A DNA stretch of 64,000 bases from Physcousia sp015060555 (GTDB taxonomy: Bacteria; Bacteroidota; Bacteroidia; Bacteroidales; Bacteroidaceae): assembly GCA_015060555.1 (NCBI GenBank), contig SUYG01000045.1, forward strand, positions 186,001-250,000, read 5' to 3'. The translations under genes were made by a program, and so were the position numbers. The first letter of the stretch is position 1; each line of letters begins with the position of its first letter. The notes under the pieces are model-generated. The model had not been told where the DNA came from and did no database searches. It was given only the letters and a program-made list of their open reading frames with translations. Positions 53,436 through 61,707 of the stretch are shown here, one piece after another.

Positions 53436-53747
53436 CTACTCCTCCGTAATCACTTCCATCATCGTTGAGAAGCCGATGACGCGGTTGTCGAACGTCTTCA
53501 GGAGCTCTTCGCCCAGTGCCTTGCCCTGTTTCACAAACCAGTAGTGCAGTCGGGCCGTGCTCTCAACTTCAAACTGCAGGGCGAAGCACTCCGTGCCCTC
53601 TTCCTTGTGGGAGAGGATTCGGGAGAGGCGCCCATTCTTCATGTGGCCGAAATCTTTCACGCGCGGCAGCATCACTTCATGAACCCAGATGACGAAGTTG
53701 CGAGCGTCCGTTTCGGGCATCTGATAAGTTGTATTGTAGAGTATCAT
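53436..53747 (-). CDS. DUF4286 family protein
   Basis: 103 residues, soluble, ferredoxin-like alpha/beta pattern (MILYNTTYQMPETDARNFVIWVHEVMLP ... TECFALQFEVESTARLHYW ... VIGFSTMMEVI). It fits DUF4286, a small conserved Bacteroidetes family of unknown function. It lies upstream of ruvC on the same strand. Confidence 0.85.
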   Translation of the reverse strand: MILYNTTYQMPETDARNFVIWVHEVMLPRVKDFGHMKNGRLSRILSHKEEGTECFALQFEVESTARLHYWFVKQGKALGEELLKTFDNRVIGFSTMMEVITEE

Positions 53748-53886
53748 GGTGCAAAATTAGGCATTTCTGCGCACAAAAGGGCCTTTTTCACGCTTTTTTT
53801 GAGTCTAAATGCTTAATAATTCGTGAAAAGGTTATAAATTTGCCCGCGAAATATGTACTAAATGTATTCAAAAGATAGAAAACGAC

Positions 53887-54333
53887 ATGAGAAAGACATT
53901 GTTAATCCTATCGCTCATGGCTGCTTCCATGAGCATGCAGGCCACAGAACCCCAGAAGACAACGGTGAACGTGACCCAGACCCAGACAGAAAAGAGAGCT
54001 GAAATCAAGTTCGAGACCCTGAACCACGACTTTGGCACCTTCTCGGCCAATGATCCTGTGGTGAAGTGTGTGTTCAAGTTCACCAATGTGGGCGACGCCC
54101 CCCTCATCATCAACCAGGCCATCGCCAGCTGCGGCTGCACTGTGCCTACCTACACGAAAGAGCCTGTGAAACCGGGCGAGAGCGGACAGATTGAAGTCAC
54201 CTATAACGGCAAGGGCAAGTTCCCCGGCCGCTTCACCAAGAACATCACCGTGAGAACCAATGGCAAGGAGACGGCTACCGTGCGCCTCACCATTACCGGT
54301 GAGATGAAGGAGGAGAGCAAGGACAAAGAGTGA
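53887..54333 (+). CDS. DUF1573 domain protein, exported
   Basis: 148 residues with a signal peptide (LLILSLMAASMSMQA, cleavage near 18-20). DUF1573, an immunoglobulin-like fold: FETLNHDFGTFSANDPVVKCVFKFTNVGDAPLII, then ASCGCTVPTYTKEPVKPGESGQIEVTYN. Such proteins are periplasmic or surface-exposed in Bacteroidetes; their function is unknown. A DUF2264 gene follows after about 100 nt, with a GC-rich palindrome between. Confidence 0.9.
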   Translation: MRKTLLILSLMAASMSMQATEPQKTTVNVTQTQTEKRAEIKFETLNHDFGTFSANDPVVKCVFKFTNVGDAPLIINQAIASCGCTVPTYTKEPVKPGESGQIEVTYNGKGKFPGRFTKNITVRTNGKETATVRLTITGEMKEESKDKE

Positions 54334-54348
54334 GACCTCACCCCCTAA

Positions 54349-54372
54349 CCCCCTCTCCAAAGGGCGAGGGGG
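54349..54372. repeat. GC-rich palindromic intergenic repeat
   Basis: CCCCCTC and GAGGGGG arms around tccaaagggc, preceded by accccctaac. Related to the units at 13965 and 57637. Confidence 0.7.
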
Positions 54373-54431
54373 AAGCCTCCGGTGTGAAGTGAAAAGTGAA
54401 TAATGAAAAGTGAAAATGAAAAAATAATAGG

Positions 54432-55748
54432 ATGAAACGGATACTACTTACATTTGCTGCCGCGCTGCTGGTTGTAGGCGCGATGGCAGGCAAACCTAAG
54501 AAACAGGCCGAGAACCCGCTGGGCGACGGCCAGAGTGACCGTGCCTACTGGGCAGAACTGGCTTACACCATGGCTGCTCCCGTGCTGGAGAACATGGCCA
54601 ATGGCACGCTGCAGAAGAACATGAAGCTGGAGTTGTCACCGACATGGGACAACCGCGACAAGAAGGTAGCTTACATGGAGTGCTTCGGCCGCCTGATGGC
54701 CGGCATCGCTCCCTGGCTGACGCTGCCCGACGACGACACCCCCGAGGGGCTGAAGCGCAAGCAGCTGCGCGAGTGGGCGCTGAAAGCCTATAAGAACGCC
54801 GTCGATCCCGAGAGCCCCGACTATCTGGGCTGGACCAGCGGCGGTCAGACGCTTGTCGATGCTGCCTATGTCGTTGAGAGCTTGTTCCGCGGCTACAAAG
54901 CCCTGTGGGAGCCCCTCGACTCACTCACGAAAGCACGCTACATCAAGGAACTCCAGGGCCTGCGCCGCTACGATCCGCCCTACACCAACTGGCTGCTGTT
55001 CTGTGGCATGGAAGAGAGCTTCCTGATGTATGCCGGTGGCCAGTATGATGCTTTCCGCATCAAGATGGCCATGAGCAAGGTGGAAGAGTGGTACATCGGC
55101 GACGGCCTCTACAGCGACGGCCCTTCGTTCGCTTTTGACTACTACAACGCCTATGTCATCCAGCCGATGTATGTGGAGTGCCTGCAGATGATTTCTGCCA
55201 AGCAGCCCAACAACACCTATCTCATCCGTTCCCATGGCGACAAACGCAATGGTGCCAAGAGCCGCTTGGGTGTCGTCACGGAGCGTATGCAGAAGTATGC
55301 TGTCATCCTGGAGCGCTTCATCTCGCCCGAAGGCACCTTCCCCGTCGTGGGTCGTTCCATCCCTTACCGCCTCGCCGTGCTGCAGCCCTTGGCTCAGCTG
55401 GCTTGGATGAAGCAACTGCCCAAGGAGCTCACCAACGGACAGGTCCGTGCCGGCATCACCGCTGTCATGAAACGTATGTTCGAGGGCAAGGGCAAGACCA
55501 ACTTCACCGAGGACGGCTACCTGACCATCGGCTTCGTAGGCTCACACCCCAACGTGGCTGACTGGTACACCAACAACGGTTCGCTCTATATGACCAGTCT
55601 CGCTTTCATGCCGCTGGGTCTTCCTGCCGACGATCCCTTCTGGACGGATGCTCCTGAGAAGTGGACTTCCAAGAAAGCCTGGGAGGGGGATGACTTCCCC
55701 AAGGACCACAAGTGGAACATCAACAAGGAAATCCTCTACTGGGAATAA
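54432..55748 (+). CDS. DUF2264 family protein, exported
   Basis: 438 residues with a signal peptide (LLTFAAALLVVGAMAG). The rest is an (alpha/alpha)-barrel-like DUF2264 protein: YMECFGRLMAGIAPWL, NWLLFCGMEESFLMYAG (about 196), WYIGDGLYSDGPSFAFDYYN and YNAYVIQPM. Families of this shape act on polysaccharides (for example unsaturated glucuronyl hydrolase-like), but no activity is established for DUF2264, so its substrate is unknown. Confidence 0.9.
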   Translation: MKRILLTFAAALLVVGAMAGKPKKQAENPLGDGQSDRAYWAELAYTMAAPVLENMANGTLQKNMKLELSPTWDNRDKKVAYMECFGRLMAGIAPWLTLPDDDTPEGLKRKQLREWALKAYKNAVDPESPDYLGWTSGGQTLVDAAYVVESLFRGYKALWEPLDSLTKARYIKELQGLRRYDPPYTNWLLFCGMEESFLMYAGGQYDAFRIKMAMSKVEEWYIGDGLYSDGPSFAFDYYNAYVIQPMYVECLQMISAKQPNNTYLIRSHGDKRNGAKSRLGVVTERMQKYAVILERFISPEGTFPVVGRSIPYRLAVLQPLAQLAWMKQLPKELTNGQVRAGITAVMKRMFEGKGKTNFTEDGYLTIGFVGSHPNVADWYTNNGSLYMTSLAFMPLGLPADDPFWTDAPEKWTSKKAWEGDDFPKDHKWNINKEILYWE

Positions 55749-55770
55749 GATTAGAATATGAAATAAGTAA

Positions 55771-55799
55771 GGGGGCTGTGACAATCACGGCCCCCTTTT
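55771..55799. terminator. terminator after DUF2264, shared with the convergent holin-like gene
   Basis: GGGGGCTGTGA and TCACGGCCCCC pair with one mismatch around a 3-nt loop; TTTTC follows on the plus strand. Confidence 0.85.
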
Positions 55800-55816
55800 C
55801 CTTTTTCCTTTATGAA

Positions 55817-56425
55817 TTATCTGCGGCGCTTGCGTCCGAGACCGAAGACGGCACGGGCGGCAGAGACGACGCTGAGGCCAATCTGCACACCGCGGAAAAT
55901 GGTCATGCCGTTGTGCAGCAGGTTGGTGGCCATCTCCCAGCGGTTCTGGGCAGCGGCGGCAGGCGTGAAGATGGCGTTGGCCGTCTCCCGCATCTCCTGC
56001 TCCTGTGCTTCGATTTGCTGGCTGGTGTTTTCTTTTACCGTCATCACACCTTCCAGCGTTGGAGTCACCACCTTGGTGGCGAAGAGTCCAATCATGAAGC
56101 GCGTGGTGGGCTGCACAATCCATGACATACGGTTGGCCCACACCAGCAAAGCCACCAGCAGCATTACGCCGGCGATGATGGCAAAGCCCAGCACGGTGCT
56201 GTCCAGCAGTGTACCAATCCAGTAGGCGAGGGCGAAGCATCCGAAGAGAACCACCAGGAAGCCTACCAGAATCAGGATGACAGCCAGGACGATGGCCGTG
56301 AACAGACGCGTCAGCATCTCCACGCCGTTGAGGCTCAGGTACTCCTTCTGCAGCGTGAAGTAGCGGCGAATCTGCTCAAAGAGCCGACTCACGCGGGCGG
56401 TGGTCTGTTCGTTCTCGATGCTCAT
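55817..56425 (-). CDS. phage holin-like (YqjE-type) membrane protein
   Basis: 202 residues. An N-terminal helix (EQTTARVSRLFEQIRRYFTLQ) precedes two strong membrane segments (about 40-65 and 72-95), the layout of the holin superfamily III/YqjE proteins that are not true lysis proteins in most chromosomes. The C-terminal half is helical and ends in RKRRR. It starts 2 nt after the YtxH-type gene, so the pair is an operon; similar pairs act in envelope stress or ribosome tethering in other bacteria. Confidence 0.75.
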   Translation of the reverse strand: MSIENEQTTARVSRLFEQIRRYFTLQKEYLSLNGVEMLTRLFTAIVLAVILILVGFLVVLFGCFALAYWIGTLLDSTVLGFAIIAGVMLLVALLVWANRMSWIVQPTTRFMIGLFATKVVTPTLEGVMTVKENTSQQIEAQEQEMRETANAIFTPAAAAQNRWEMATNLLHNGMTIFRGVQIGLSVVSAARAVFGLGRKRRR

Positions 56426-56427
56426 TA

Positions 56428-56640
56428 TTATGCAGTCTCTTCAGCGTTGCCGAGTTCTTCGGTGATGTCGTTCACGAGAGCGTCCATCTCCTTACGGTTG
56501 AGGCGGATGCCGCGCTTGCGGAGCGCTTCAACGATGCGTTCACGGGTGTCTGCGCCCTTCTCGGGGGCCAACAGGATTCCAGCAGCAGCGCCTACGAGGG
56601 CACCGCCTACGAATGTGATGAAATAATTCAGTGCTTTCAT
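56428..56640 (-). CDS. YtxH-like small membrane protein
   Basis: 70 residues. One glycine-rich N-terminal membrane helix (YFITFVGGALVGAAAGILLAP), followed by the YtxH hallmark EKGADTRERI and a soluble helix. YtxH proteins are linked to general stress. It is immediately upstream of the holin-like gene on the minus strand and has about 240 nt of AT-rich DNA before the divergent SPOR gene. Confidence 0.85.
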   Translation of the reverse strand: MKALNYFITFVGGALVGAAAGILLAPEKGADTRERIVEALRKRGIRLNRKEMDALVNDITEELGNAEETA

Positions 56641-56829
56641 TGTGAATTTGGTTTTGATGACAGGATTCGTATCGCTGTCGGGTTAATAATAGCTTTTGAT
56701 TGTGCAAATATAGCTCTTTTCTGGGCTAAAAGGGCTATTTCTTGCAAAAAAAATAAAAAAATGAGGTATAAAAGCTTGTTTTTAACGTTTTTTGTGCTTA
56801 AAAGCGCATCATGAATAGCTTTTTTGTCG

Positions 56830-56837
56830 TATCTTTG
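56830..56837 (+). promoter_or_regulatory. -7 promoter box of the SPOR-domain gene
   Basis: TATCTTTG, an exact TAnnTTTG match, 43 nt before the start codon. Confidence 0.65.
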
Positions 56838-56880
56838 TGGCGAAATTATTGTTCAATCTTTTTATAAGGAGTAAAAACTA

Positions 56881-57354
56881 ATGAAAAACTATTTCGTTTT
56901 GGGTGCTGCCGTATGTGTAGCATTGTCTATGGTTTCCTGCAAGAGCAGCGAAAGTGCTTACAAGAAAGCTTATGAGAAAGCTAAGCAGCAGCAGACAACA
57001 ACCGAAGCTCCCGTGCAGACAGCTGTCGTGGCACCGACCACTACCGTTGCTCCTGTACAGACTGTGACCACTACTCCCGTGACGAACGAGAGCACTCGCA
57101 CCGAGAACCTCACCCTCGTGAGCGGCGCCGGTTTGAAGGCCTTCAGCGTCGTCGTGGGCAGCTTCAGCATCAAGGCTAATGCCGAGGCCCTTCAGAAGAA
57201 ACTGAACGGTGAAGGCTACGTCGCACAGCTCGCCATGAATCCTCAGGGCATGTACCGCGTCATTGCATCTACCTTCGATGACCTCAACAGCGCCGTACAG
57301 AGCCGCAACACACTCCGCGCTCAGTACACGGATGCATGGCTGCTACGTAAATAA
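56881..57354 (+). CDS. SPOR-domain lipoprotein
   Basis: 157 residues. The signal peptide has a lipobox (LSMVSCKS). A Thr/Val/Pro-rich linker (about 38-75) leads to a C-terminal SPOR domain (about 85-157: FSVVVGSFSIKANAEALQKK and MYRVIASTFDDLNSAVQ), which binds denuded peptidoglycan at the septum. It may help in cell division or cell-wall remodelling. Confidence 0.9.
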   Translation: MKNYFVLGAAVCVALSMVSCKSSESAYKKAYEKAKQQQTTTEAPVQTAVVAPTTTVAPVQTVTTTPVTNESTRTENLTLVSGAGLKAFSVVVGSFSIKANAEALQKKLNGEGYVAQLAMNPQGMYRVIASTFDDLNSAVQSRNTLRAQYTDAWLLRK

Positions 57355-57396
57355 GGCATTTCTTTTTGGTAAAGTGAATATATGTAAGAATTTCGA

Positions 57397-57430
57397 CAGG
57401 GGTAGGCTGTGAAGCTAACCCCTGTTTTTT
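57397..57430 (+). terminator. terminator of the SPOR-domain gene
   Basis: CAGGGGT-ag-GCT and AGC-ta-ACCCCTG form a stem around a GTGA loop, followed by TTTTTT. Confidence 0.9.
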
Positions 57431-57698
57431 GTTTCTTTGAACATTAAACATTGAACATTGAACTTTGAACATTGAACTTTTGGAGCAGTGAGCGCCATAA
57501 GAGCTTGCTCTTAAATGGCCGAGTCGTGACAAAAGTCAGCGCAGCTGAACTTTGAACTCCTGCATACGAATGATGAATGACGAATGACGAATAACAAATA
57601 ACTAATAACAAATAAAAGTTACTCTTAACCCTTAACCCTCGCTTGCGAGGCCCTCCCCCCCACGGGGGGAGCGGGGAGAGGGGCTCTTAACTCCACAC
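57431..57698. repeat. noncoding spacer of microrepeats, a hairpin and GC-rich palindromes
   Basis: Contains (aacattgaa)n units (57436-57480), a hairpin GCCAT..AGAGC-TT-GCTCT..ATGGC (57494-57519), (aatgacg/aataacaa)n units (57565-57616), then CCTCGC-TT-GCGAGG (57637-57650) and CTCCCCCC/GGGGGGAG (57653-57671). No gene is supported here. Confidence 0.75.
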
Positions 57699-58118
57699 AT
57701 GCGTCTCCTGGCAATCGATTACGGACAGAAACGAACTGGCATAGCGGTCACAGACCCCCTGCAGCTCATTGCCAACGGTCTTACCACCGTGGCCACGAAA
57801 GACTTGGAAGCTTTCGTGCTGGACTATGTCCGTCGCGAACCTGTGGAGCGCATCATCGTTGGGCATCCCCGCCAGATGAATGGCGAGGACAGCGAGAATA
57901 TGCGTCGCATCACACCTTTTGTGAACCGGCTGCGTAAACTTTTGCCCGCAATACCTGTCGAATTATTCGACGAGCGTTTCACCAGCGTGCTGGCTCACCG
58001 CGCCATGCTCGACAGCGGCATCGGCCGCAAGGCGCGTCAGAACAAAGCCCTCGTCGATGAGATCTCCGCTACCATCATCCTCCAAGGATGGATGGAACGA
58101 ATAAATTGTAAATTGTAA
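57699..58118 (+). CDS. ruvX: putative pre-16S rRNA nuclease / Holliday junction resolvase YqgF
   Basis: 139 residues, the usual size. RNase H-like motifs: LLAIDYGQKRTGIAVTD (Asp near 6), IIVGHPRQMNGEDS and ELFDERFTSVLAH (Glu/Asp near 96), with DEISATIILQGWM near the end. The family trims the 5' end of 16S rRNA precursors and is related to RuvC. It is followed by def after 28 nt of (aattgta)n microrepeat. Confidence 0.95.
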   Translation: MRLLAIDYGQKRTGIAVTDPLQLIANGLTTVATKDLEAFVLDYVRREPVERIIVGHPRQMNGEDSENMRRITPFVNRLRKLLPAIPVELFDERFTSVLAHRAMLDSGIGRKARQNKALVDEISATIILQGWMERINCKL

Positions 58119-58146
58119 ATTGTAAATTGTCAAATTGTAAAATAAT

Positions 58147-58704
58147 ATGGTTCTCCCCATCTACACCCTCGGCCAGCCCGTGCTTCGCAAGGTAGCCGAA
58201 GACATCAACCCCGAAGACCCCGAACTCGCGCAGTTCGTGCAGGATATGTTTGACACCCTTGACCGCAGCGGAGGCATCGGCCTCGCGGCGCCTCAGGTAG
58301 GGCGTTCTGTGCGCGTCGTCGTCATCGACCTGAATCCCATCAAGGAAGATTATCCGCAGTACGACGGCTATCGTCACGTGTTCTACAACCCCTACATCGA
58401 GGAGTACGACAAGAGCCACCAGGAGTCGATGGACGAGGGGTGCCTGTCGCTGCCCGGCATGAGCGAGACCGTGAAGCGGCCCACACGCGTGCGCGTTTCC
58501 TATTTAGATGAACAGTTCCAGGAGCGCGACGAATGGGTGGACGGCTATCTCGCCCGTGTCATGCAGCATGAATTTGACCATCTTGACGGCAAGGTCTATA
58601 CCGACCACATCGTTGGCATCCGCAAGCAGATGATCAAGGGAAAACTCAACGACCTCCTCAAGGGCCGCTTCTCCTGTGACTACAAGGTGAAGGTGAAACG
58701 CTAA
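58147..58704 (+). CDS. def: peptide deformylase
   Basis: 185 residues. The three PDF motifs are complete: GIGLAAPQVG (about 40), EGCLSLPG (about 97, metal-binding Cys) and the metal-binding HEFDH (about 140). It removes the formyl group from new proteins. It follows ruvX with only a microrepeat between and is probably in the same transcript. Confidence 0.97.
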   Translation: MVLPIYTLGQPVLRKVAEDINPEDPELAQFVQDMFDTLDRSGGIGLAAPQVGRSVRVVVIDLNPIKEDYPQYDGYRHVFYNPYIEEYDKSHQESMDEGCLSLPGMSETVKRPTRVRVSYLDEQFQERDEWVDGYLARVMQHEFDHLDGKVYTDHIVGIRKQMIKGKLNDLLKGRFSCDYKVKVKR

Positions 58705-58752
58705 TAGAGTGAAAAGTGAATGAGTGAAAAGTGAAAAATGAAAGAGTGACAA

Positions 58753-58859
58753 GTGAAAGAGTGAAAAGTGAAAAATAATAGTTCCTTTCTGAAGACTTGG
58801 TGGCTCAGGCGTTCCTGCTTGCGCTACATCTTCTTATTTTTCATTTTTCACTCTTTCAT
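58753..58859 (+). repeat. 26-nt inverted repeat spanning the TPR gene start and signal peptide
   Basis: Left arm 58753-58778 (gtgaaagagtg...gaaaaataa) and right arm 58834-58859 (ttatttttca...ctttcat) pair at 24 of 26 positions. The GTG start codon (58768) lies in the left arm; the right arm encodes the hydrophobic core of the signal peptide. Both arms are microrepeat sequence. Confidence 0.85.
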
Positions 58860-60774
58860 CTTTCATTCTTCAGCTCAGATCAACACCGACCGTGTGATGA
58901 TGATGGGGCGCAATGCACTCTACTACGAGGACTATGTGCTCTCCATCCAGCGTTTTAACATGGTCATCGCTGCCAAGCCCTATCTCCATGAGCCCTATTT
59001 CTTCCGCGGACTGGCCAAGTTCTATCTCGAGGACTTCACGGGCGCCGAGCAGGACTGCACAGAGAGCTTGGAACGCAATCCCTATGTCTCGGACAGCTAC
59101 CAGCTGCGAGGCCTCTGCCGCGTCAACATGAGCAACTACGAGGGTGCCATTGCCGACTACCGCAAGGTGATCGACATCGAGCCCCGCAACAAAGGCAGCT
59201 GGCACAACCTCGTGCTCTGCTATTTCGAACTCAAGGACTATGCGCGCGCCGACTCTGCCATCGACCAGATGATTCGCTACTGGCCGCGCGAGTCCGAGAA
59301 TATGACCATGAAGGCACAGGTCGCCATGCAGCAGGGCGACACCGTGCGCTGTCTGGCGCTCGTCGATTCAGCCCTCGTGCTCGACGACTTCGATGCTCAG
59401 GCGTGGACCATGCGCTCCATGATCAGCCTGCAGCGCGGCGAGTATGCCCAGGCAGAAGGCGAGATCGACAAAGCCATCCTCCAGCGCCCCCGCATCGCCG
59501 GCAACTATGTCAACCGCGCCCTCGCCCGCTTCCACCAGAACAACCTGCGCGGCGCGATGGCCGACTACGACCAGGCCCTTGAGATAGAGCCCCGCAACTA
59601 TCTCGGACACTTCAACCGAGGTCTGCTGCGTGCACAGGTGGGCGAGGACAACGCCGCCATCGAGGACTTCAACTTCGTCCTCTCCGTGGAGCCCGACAAC
59701 ATGATTGCCCTCTTCAACCGTGCCCTGCTGCTGGATCAGACCGGCGACTACCGTGCTGCCCTGCGCGACATCACCACAGTCCTCGACGAATACCCCGACT
59801 TCCTCATCGGCTACCAGCAGCGCGCTGCCATCCGGCGCAAGCTGGGCGACACCTACGGTGCCGAGCGCGATGAATTCCGCATCATCAAAGCCCGCACTGA
59901 TGCCCGTGCCGGCATCAAGCACAAACCCTCCAAGACGCGCAAGAAGAGCGAGCGCAACATCAACGACTACGCCAGCCTCGTGGAGGCCGACACCAGCGAA
60001 CCCGAACGCGAATACACCAGCGCCTATCGCGGCAAGGTGCAGGACCGCCAGGTCGATCTGCAGCCGCAGTCCATCTTCGTCCTCAGCCAGCATCGCACCG
60101 TCAGCCCCACCAACCGCTACATCCCCTTCCACCGTCTGTTGGATAAGCTCAACGCCCGTGCCAGATGGGGCCTTCCCGTCTATCTCACCAACACAGAGCC
60201 CTCGTTGGAGAACAACAACCTGCAGCTGCACTTTGCTGTCATCAAGCGCCTCACCACGATGCTGGAGTCCACCTCCAAGCCCTCCACCGTGCTGTACATG
60301 GCCCGTGCCTTGTCTTACTACCACGTCCGCGACTTCGACTCAGCCTCTGCAGACCTCGACAGCGCGGCAGCCCTCGACGACAAGGATCCCATGATCCCCT
60401 TCATGCAGGCACAGGTACACTGCCGTCAGGTGGAAGCCGCCAGCGCCGATGCCAGCCAGCTGGCCACCCAGATGGGCTACAGCCGTGCTCTCGACGAGTT
60501 GGAGCGTGTTGTCAAGCTCGCCCCCGACTTCGCCTACGCCTGGTATAACATGGGTAACATCTATCTCGCCAAACACGAGCGTGTGAAGGCATACGAAGCC
60601 TACACCAAGGCGCTGAACATCGACCCCCGCTTCCCTGATGCCTACTACAACCGTGGCCTCGCCTCCATCCTCGACGGTCAGGTCCAGCGCGGCCTCTCCG
60701 ACCTCTCGCAAGCCGGTGAGTACGGCCTCTATGGCGCTTACAACTTGATCAAGCGCTACTCCAAGCAAAAGTAA
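58768..60774 (+). CDS. TPR-repeat protein with signal peptide
   Basis: 668 residues from GTG 58768; the in-frame stop just upstream excludes a longer form. The N terminus MKNNSSFLKTWW ... YIFLFFIFHSFIFHSSAQ is a signal peptide with an unusual Phe/Ile/His core. About nine TPR units follow (for example NPYVSDSYQLRGLCRVNMSN and NMIALFNRALLLDQTGDYR), in two blocks (about 45-390 and 515-668) separated by a basic region (about 385-500). A secreted or periplasmic scaffold, partners unknown. Confidence 0.9.
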   Translation: MKNNSSFLKTWWLRRSCLRYIFLFFIFHSFIFHSSAQINTDRVMMMGRNALYYEDYVLSIQRFNMVIAAKPYLHEPYFFRGLAKFYLEDFTGAEQDCTESLERNPYVSDSYQLRGLCRVNMSNYEGAIADYRKVIDIEPRNKGSWHNLVLCYFELKDYARADSAIDQMIRYWPRESENMTMKAQVAMQQGDTVRCLALVDSALVLDDFDAQAWTMRSMISLQRGEYAQAEGEIDKAILQRPRIAGNYVNRALARFHQNNLRGAMADYDQALEIEPRNYLGHFNRGLLRAQVGEDNAAIEDFNFVLSVEPDNMIALFNRALLLDQTGDYRAALRDITTVLDEYPDFLIGYQQRAAIRRKLGDTYGAERDEFRIIKARTDARAGIKHKPSKTRKKSERNINDYASLVEADTSEPEREYTSAYRGKVQDRQVDLQPQSIFVLSQHRTVSPTNRYIPFHRLLDKLNARARWGLPVYLTNTEPSLENNNLQLHFAVIKRLTTMLESTSKPSTVLYMARALSYYHVRDFDSASADLDSAAALDDKDPMIPFMQAQVHCRQVEAASADASQLATQMGYSRALDELERVVKLAPDFAYAWYNMGNIYLAKHERVKAYEAYTKALNIDPRFPDAYYNRGLASILDGQVQRGLSDLSQAGEYGLYGAYNLIKRYSKQK

Positions 60775-60783
60775 ATAAAGTAT

Positions 60784-60925
60784 CGCGCGCACGCGCGCGT
60801 GATTGATTTTCCCCGAAAAAACCTACATACCTACACCCGCATGTCGTCATGCGCTTAGTATCAGGTGGTTAAATGGGTGTAGGTTCGGGTGTAGGTAAGC
60901 CAAAAAGGTGTAGGTTTTAACATTT
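60784..60925 (+). repeat. left copy of a ~110-140 nt inverted repeat (tgtaggt element)
   Basis: The core (60814-60925) starts cgaaaaaacctacatacctacacc and ends ggtgtaggttttaacat. Its reverse complement occurs at 63655-63765 with the same ends and three ggtgtagg units, differing mainly in the middle 35 nt. A (gc)n-rich flank (cgcgcgcacgcgcgcg) also has a counterpart. Each copy is itself a rough palindrome. It touches the AbiEii stop codon. Confidence 0.88.
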
Positions 60926-61707
60926 CACAGTGCTTCTACGACATCAGGGAACCGCAGTATTCTCTCTGCATGATGTTCATTGAAAACCAGATGAGAGAAG
61001 TCCCGCTTCTTATGGTTCAGGTCAATGTCCTTCAGCCTTTCAGTGATGGCTGTTTTGAGTTCATCAACGGAGGAAATCCCTGCTCTGGCAGACAGGAAAT
61101 CCAAATTCGGCTTTGTCTTCGACAGCAGAAAGATGGCATCGTAAAAGTCGCGCCCTTTCTGGCGGGAGAGTATGGCAGCGAACTTCATAGCGCAGAGCAC
61201 ATCTAACGGCGGCACCTGAACACTGAAGAAAAACCCCATCCTGTTGATGTTGGCAACAACGGGTTGGTATGTAACGCCCTGATCCTGCGCCTCAACTTTT
61301 AACAAAAGGCGCTCTTCCTTGTGTCCCGTCAGTCCCAAGTCAAACAGCATCTCCGGGAAATAGAGATTACGCCTAAACGCTGTCAGCTTCGGATTGGCCT
61401 TGTCACGAGTTTCCACATCAATATTATTCTGGCGCAGATAAGACACTACACTATCCGTCATTGCCATGAACTCTTCTTCGCTCAACTCCTTGCAGTCGAA
61501 ATCCAAGTCTTCAGAAAAGCGATCGATGCCTTGGATAAGTCTTAGATTTGTGCCACCGATGAACGCCACCTTATTGATATAAGGTGTGGTTGAAAGATGG
61601 TCGAGTATCAACAGTTGCAGATACTCCTTCAGCATATAGCGGTCAAAACGGCTTTCTTTGGCAATCGTGGCAGGGAAGAAACTGCGTATGTATTCAATGT
61701 CAATCAT
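60925..61707 (-). CDS. AbiEii/AbiGii-type nucleotidyltransferase toxin
   Basis: 260 residues. The DUF1814-type nucleotidyltransferase motifs are intact: GGTNLRL at 51-57 and RFSEDLDFD at 63-71 (metal-binding acidic residues), then KGRDFYDAIFLL near 185. AbiE toxins modify target nucleic acids, and type IV antitoxins counter them by acting on the promoter or the target. The start overlaps the upstream antitoxin-like gene by 4 nt. In phage defence AbiE pairs cause abortive infection. Confidence 0.92.
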   Translation of the reverse strand: MIDIEYIRSFFPATIAKESRFDRYMLKEYLQLLILDHLSTTPYINKVAFIGGTNLRLIQGIDRFSEDLDFDCKELSEEEFMAMTDSVVSYLRQNNIDVETRDKANPKLTAFRRNLYFPEMLFDLGLTGHKEERLLLKVEAQDQGVTYQPVVANINRMGFFFSVQVPPLDVLCAMKFAAILSRQKGRDFYDAIFLLSKTKPNLDFLSARAGISSVDELKTAITERLKDIDLNHKKRDFSHLVFNEHHAERILRFPDVVEAL

